Of a stretch of 64,000 nt of DNA, positions 61,024-64,000 are shown one piece after another (position 1 is the stretch's first letter; each line of letters begins with the position of its first letter). Both the position numbers and the translations under genes were made by a program. The notes beneath the pieces were generated by a model. It was not told where the DNA came from and made no database searches. It saw only the letters and a program-made list of their open reading frames with translations. This DNA comes from UBA2256 sp964531105. Its GTDB lineage: Bacteria; Spirochaetota; Spirochaetia; Treponematales; Rectinemataceae. The DNA is taken from contig CAZHFN010000002.1 in the NCBI GenBank assembly GCA_964531105.1, forward strand, positions 48,565-112,564, written 5' to 3'.

Positions 61024-63510
61024 ATGAAATCCATGCGAAAAAGTCTGTCAATGTTAGGCGCTATCGGGTTTTTATTTCTTGCCATGCCAATTCTCGCCTC
61101 CCCCAGCCTTTCCTGGCGGGAAGAGTTCCTGGATAACGGCGACAAATGGACGATAGGCGATACCGCTGACTACAAGTACGAAATCTCCGACGGAGCCTAC
61201 TCCCTGACGGGCAAGACAGGCGGCCGATGGACTGTCCATAGCTTCCCTATTCGCAGGGATTCGGATTATATCCTCGAAGCAAAGATAAAATCTGATTCGC
61301 CCACCAGCACGGACTATGCAGGCATCATCTGGGACTTCAAGGACAAGGATCACTACTACCAGTTTCTCGCAGCCCAGCATGGCAAGTACGCCATACTCAA
61401 GATGGAGAACGGCAAGGCGAATTTTCTCGTTCCCTGGACAGTCATGCCGGTGATAAACGGCCGGGGCATATACAATTCGCTCCGGGTAGCCCGGGTGGGT
61501 CGCCAGCTCGTCTTTTCAATAAACAAGGTTGAAATCAAAAGCCTGCCCTACGAAAGCTTCTCCGGGGAAAGCATAGGATTTTCCTTCCTGGGGACTCAGA
61601 CCATCACCGTGGATTCGGTGCTGCTATATGAAGAAAGGATTCTCCTGGGCGAGGTAACGGAAATCCCTTCGCTGCGGACGACAGTGTTCGAATCCACCTT
61701 CAAGGAGAAGAACCAGGCTTGGCTCTACTCGGCAAGGAATTGGTCAAGCCAATTCGCCGATCAAGGAGGATCGACAGGCTCAGGCTATCTCATCAAACAT
61801 AACTCCAGGAACTCCTTGGATTTTTTTGCCAGGGATTTCACTCTAGACCTGTCCAGGGATTTTTTCGTGGAAACCGAAATCGAGTGGGTATCCGGGGATG
61901 TCGGCTATGGCTATGGACTGGCCTGCAACATAGCGGAGCAGGACTATCTCTGGTTTGGCATCACCGCGAACGGGTTTTTCTCGATCCTGCGGACAGTGGG
62001 AGGAGAACGAAAAGAAATAGTCCCCTGGACTATGAGCGATAATATTTTTTGCTATGAAGCCAAGAACAAGCTTTCAGTGCACCGAAGAGGAGCTATCCTT
62101 TCGTTTTCCATCAATAGACGCAAGGTCCATGAAATGGCCTATGAAGCCTGGTCTTCCGGACAGATCGGCTTTGGGTCCAGCGGATCTATGTCCCTGCGAC
62201 CCAGGTTCCTGGGGATATACCAAAGCTCAATAGTGGCGGGAGCCATACATGGAACCTGTACATACGGATGGGGCGCGTATCGCTACGCCGATGGAGCGGT
62301 CCATGTCGGCTTCTGGGAAAGGGGCAAGCCCAATGGCTTCGGAACCCGCTACTCCCCCTCGGGCGAGGCGCAGGAAGGGAACTGGAAGGATGGAAGCCTG
62401 ATCACTGATTTCGACACATCCGACCTTTCTTTAAGCCGAACCTACTTCCCCGTCATGACAGCTGCGGGCGATATGGGCTTGGTGAACGGCTTTGGAGAGG
62501 AGGAAGGCTTCGGTCTCAAGGGTATCGTCTATTTCGACACTATACTCCAAGCGCCCCTGATTCTGGCATCGGAAGGCCGGATTGGGTTCAGGAATCTGCG
62601 CGGGGATATCGTGACTTCGCCCGAATGGACTGTCGCCTCGCCCTTCTCCCACGGATACGCCGTAGCCAGAGGAGCGAAAGGCGAGTCAGGCATCGTAGAC
62701 GAGCAAGGGCAATTTACCCTTATACCGGGGGGATACGAGATACTTTCCGGAGAGGATTTGAGGCAGGGCGTCGCACGGATTAAGGAAACGAGGGATGGTA
62801 AAACCCTGTATGGCCTGGTCAGCGCCGAAGGGAAGCTTCTCTTGCCTCCCAGTCTCATCGAATTAGGAGATTTTTCGGAGGGTTACGCTTCGGCTAAAGC
62901 GCGGAACGGCTACTACGGCTTCATCGACTTGCTTGGGGTGTGGCGCGTGTGGCCCGAGTACGATGGGGTGGAAAATTTTTCGGAAGGCTTGGCCTACACA
63001 CTCATCGACGACGACTACCTTCCCTGGGAAAGCTTTATATATCCATCGGGAGAGCCGGCCTTCGAGCTGGATTGGGATACCTACTATACGCTCTACCCCT
63101 ATACTTTCGGAGAGGGGCTCATCGCCTGCAGTGAAGATGACGAAGTCATCGTCTACCTGAATCGGGACGGGGATGTCGTGGTCGAAGCCGGTCCCTGGGA
63201 CGATGCCCGACCCTTCTCAGAAGGCTTGGCTGCGGTAAAGGATGAAAAGGGCTGGCAGTTTATCGACGATACCGGCTTAGTCGCCTTCGATGGAGTATAT
63301 GTCCGGGCTCTCTCCTTTTCCCAAGGCCTGGCAGCAGTCAGGATAGGTGACCGCTGGGGCTACATCGATCGGACAGGGCAGCTCGCAATCCTCGCCACCT
63401 ACCTGGATGCCCATTCCTTTTTACCCCAGGGAATCGCCCAGGTAAAACTGCCTTCGGGAGCATGGACCTGGATAAACCAGGAAGGCATGCTGCTTTGGCC
63501 CGGACGATAA
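61024..63510 (+). CDS. Secreted protein with two lectin-like domains, MORN-like motif and WG repeats
   Basis: This protein has 828 residues from ATG 61024 (earlier starts at 60970 and 60985 are possible). A signal peptide ends near MPILASPS. Two concanavalin-like/DUF1080-type domains follow (about 25-205 and 215-400): compare DYAGIIWDFKDKDHYYQFLAAQHGKYAILKM with GYGYGLACNIAEQDYLWFGITANGFFSIL. A MORN-like stretch comes next (YGWGAYRYADGAVHVGFWERGKPNGFG). The rest (about 465-828) is a set of seven or eight WG repeats such as RWGYIDRTGQLAI and GWQFIDDTG. The function is unknown; it is probably an envelope ligand-binding protein. It lies 58 bases after the sensor kinase on the same strand. Confidence 0.82.
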   Translation: MKSMRKSLSMLGAIGFLFLAMPILASPSLSWREEFLDNGDKWTIGDTADYKYEISDGAYSLTGKTGGRWTVHSFPIRRDSDYILEAKIKSDSPTSTDYAGIIWDFKDKDHYYQFLAAQHGKYAILKMENGKANFLVPWTVMPVINGRGIYNSLRVARVGRQLVFSINKVEIKSLPYESFSGESIGFSFLGTQTITVDSVLLYEERILLGEVTEIPSLRTTVFESTFKEKNQAWLYSARNWSSQFADQGGSTGSGYLIKHNSRNSLDFFARDFTLDLSRDFFVETEIEWVSGDVGYGYGLACNIAEQDYLWFGITANGFFSILRTVGGERKEIVPWTMSDNIFCYEAKNKLSVHRRGAILSFSINRRKVHEMAYEAWSSGQIGFGSSGSMSLRPRFLGIYQSSIVAGAIHGTCTYGWGAYRYADGAVHVGFWERGKPNGFGTRYSPSGEAQEGNWKDGSLITDFDTSDLSLSRTYFPVMTAAGDMGLVNGFGEEEGFGLKGIVYFDTILQAPLILASEGRIGFRNLRGDIVTSPEWTVASPFSHGYAVARGAKGESGIVDEQGQFTLIPGGYEILSGEDLRQGVARIKETRDGKTLYGLVSAEGKLLLPPSLIELGDFSEGYASAKARNGYYGFIDLLGVWRVWPEYDGVENFSEGLAYTLIDDDYLPWESFIYPSGEPAFELDWDTYYTLYPYTFGEGLIACSEDDEVIVYLNRDGDVVVEAGPWDDARPFSEGLAAVKDEKGWQFIDDTGLVAFDGVYVRALSFSQGLAAVRIGDRWGYIDRTGQLAILATYLDAHSFLPQGIAQVKLPSGAWTWINQEGMLLWPGR

Positions 63511-63522
63511 GGGCAGTCTAAT

Positions 63523-64000
63523 TCAGCACTTCCTCTCCCCGTCTACGTCCGCAAAATCAATCACAACATTCCTGCCGTCCCGCAGCTCGAGGCGGGCGCC
63601 CAGGGCCGAGTGGCTAGGCGTGATGTCCATGATCTCGATGGATGTGATGGGATCCAACTCCTCCTCGGTCCAGTCTCCGTCGTCGGTGCGGTGCAAAAGG
63701 ACGCTTATCATGAGTTCCATGGCGGGATTCTTGGCCAGGCGCTTCTTGTGGGCGTAAACGACCGTGCTTTCGTCGGCTTCGGCATTGCGCCCCGAGTGGA
63801 TGCGCAGTGCGAGGTCGTCCCAGCCTGCGTACGCCACGAGGGCTACCCGCCTGCCGGGGATGGCCGCGGTGATCACCCCGCGCCTTGCGTCCCCGAAGGT
63901 CTTCGTCACCGCCGGAACCCCGCCTGAGTGCGGCAGGCCGTAGCTGCCCAGGGTGAGCTCATGCTCGAAGGCCAAGCGCGAGCGGTCCACGCGCAGGACG
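63523..64000 (-). CDS. C-terminal part of an unrecognised protein (5' end outside window)
   Basis: The frame is open to the right edge with no stop, so the apparent GTG at 63990 is unlikely to be the real start. The visible 159 residues end ...VVIDFADVDGERKC and contain ELTLGSYGLPHSGGVP, VALVAYAGWDDLALRIHSGRN and LRDGRNVVIDF. The layout suggests the beta-rich C-terminal region of a polysaccharide-processing enzyme (heparinase II/III-like), but this is a guess. It converges on the WG-repeat gene. Confidence 0.55.
   Translation of the reverse strand, partial: VLRVDRSRLAFEHELTLGSYGLPHSGGVPAVTKTFGDARRGVITAAIPGRRVALVAYAGWDDLALRIHSGRNAEADESTVVYAHKKRLAKNPAMELMISVLLHRTDDGDWTEEELDPITSIEIMDITPSHSALGARLELRDGRNVVIDFADVDGERKC

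Overview
The window looks like a chromosomal segment of an anaerobic, Gram-negative-type spirochaete (Treponema/Rectinema/Spirochaeta-like). This is inferred from gene content, not from a database match. The supporting signs are a class I lysyl-tRNA synthetase, an NAD-linked trimeric [FeFe]-hydrogenase operon, a short RpoS-like sigma factor behind a sigma-54 promoter (an arrangement known from Borrelia), lipoproteins with lipoboxes, and a very long surface/outer-membrane-type protein built of FlgD-type Ig modules. Genes are tightly packed on both strands, with many 1-20 nt overlaps. I saw no rRNA, tRNA, CRISPR array, phage or insertion sequence.

Layout. 1-4829 (minus): about 1,609 codons of a giant SPNGDG-repeat protein whose 3' end lies outside the window. 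4998-6823: two secreted proteins of unknown function, the second behind a sigma-54 promoter. 7031-9599: rpmB, a DMT exporter and ffh. 9672-12633 (minus): a cell-envelope cluster (signal peptidase I, PASTA-containing class B PBP, HD hydrolase) running into ffh. 12722-14083: a LysM-M23 murein hydrolase. 14299-15132: the RpoS-like sigma factor with a near-perfect -24/-12 promoter. 15174-18377: an overlapping operon of a divergent polysaccharide deacetylase, tsaD and an M29 aminopeptidase. 18458-22064: class I lysS, ridA, an unexplained 400-bp stretch and rsgA. 22116-24357 (minus): ndk and a pepF-like M3 peptidase. 24502-26534: a DUF6765-type protein and a lipoprotein. 26546-29564 (minus): an NMNAT-like nucleotidyltransferase, adk and an alpha/beta hydrolase.

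29850-35354 is the energy-metabolism centrepiece: hydC, a 1066-aa HydB(NuoF)-GltD fusion, and hydA, driven by a strong sigma-70 promoter. It probably couples H2, NAD(P)H and possibly ferredoxin. 35434-41736: HAD phosphatase, MBL hydrolase, dnaE and an M20 peptidase. 41873-42831: a DOMON protein translationally coupled to a four-helix cytochrome b561-like protein, a two-gene counterpart of eukaryotic DOMON-b561 fusions. 42834-47512 (minus): a complete branched-chain amino acid ABC transporter (livK-H-M-G-F) with a hairpin after livK. 47639-56509: glmS, PadR regulator-birA, hflX, argF, an alanine-type aminotransferase, a parvulin, an RluA-family synthase and a MarR regulator. 56643-58295: groEL without groES, with a palindrome at its start site and a scarred, hairpin-rich 3' flank. 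58596-63510: a sensor kinase with two solute-binding domains and a secreted lectin/MORN/WG-repeat protein. A partial gene runs off the right edge.

Several promoters (lysS, dnaE, padR) place the -10 box 6-7 nt before the start codon, suggesting leaderless mRNAs. The features most worth follow-up are the sigma-54 to RpoS-like cascade with a second sigma-54 target nearby, the HydB-GltD fusion, the DOMON/b561 pair, the alternating two-module repeat array, the groEL operator and 3' scar, and the promoter-leader-25-codon unit at 20502-20706.
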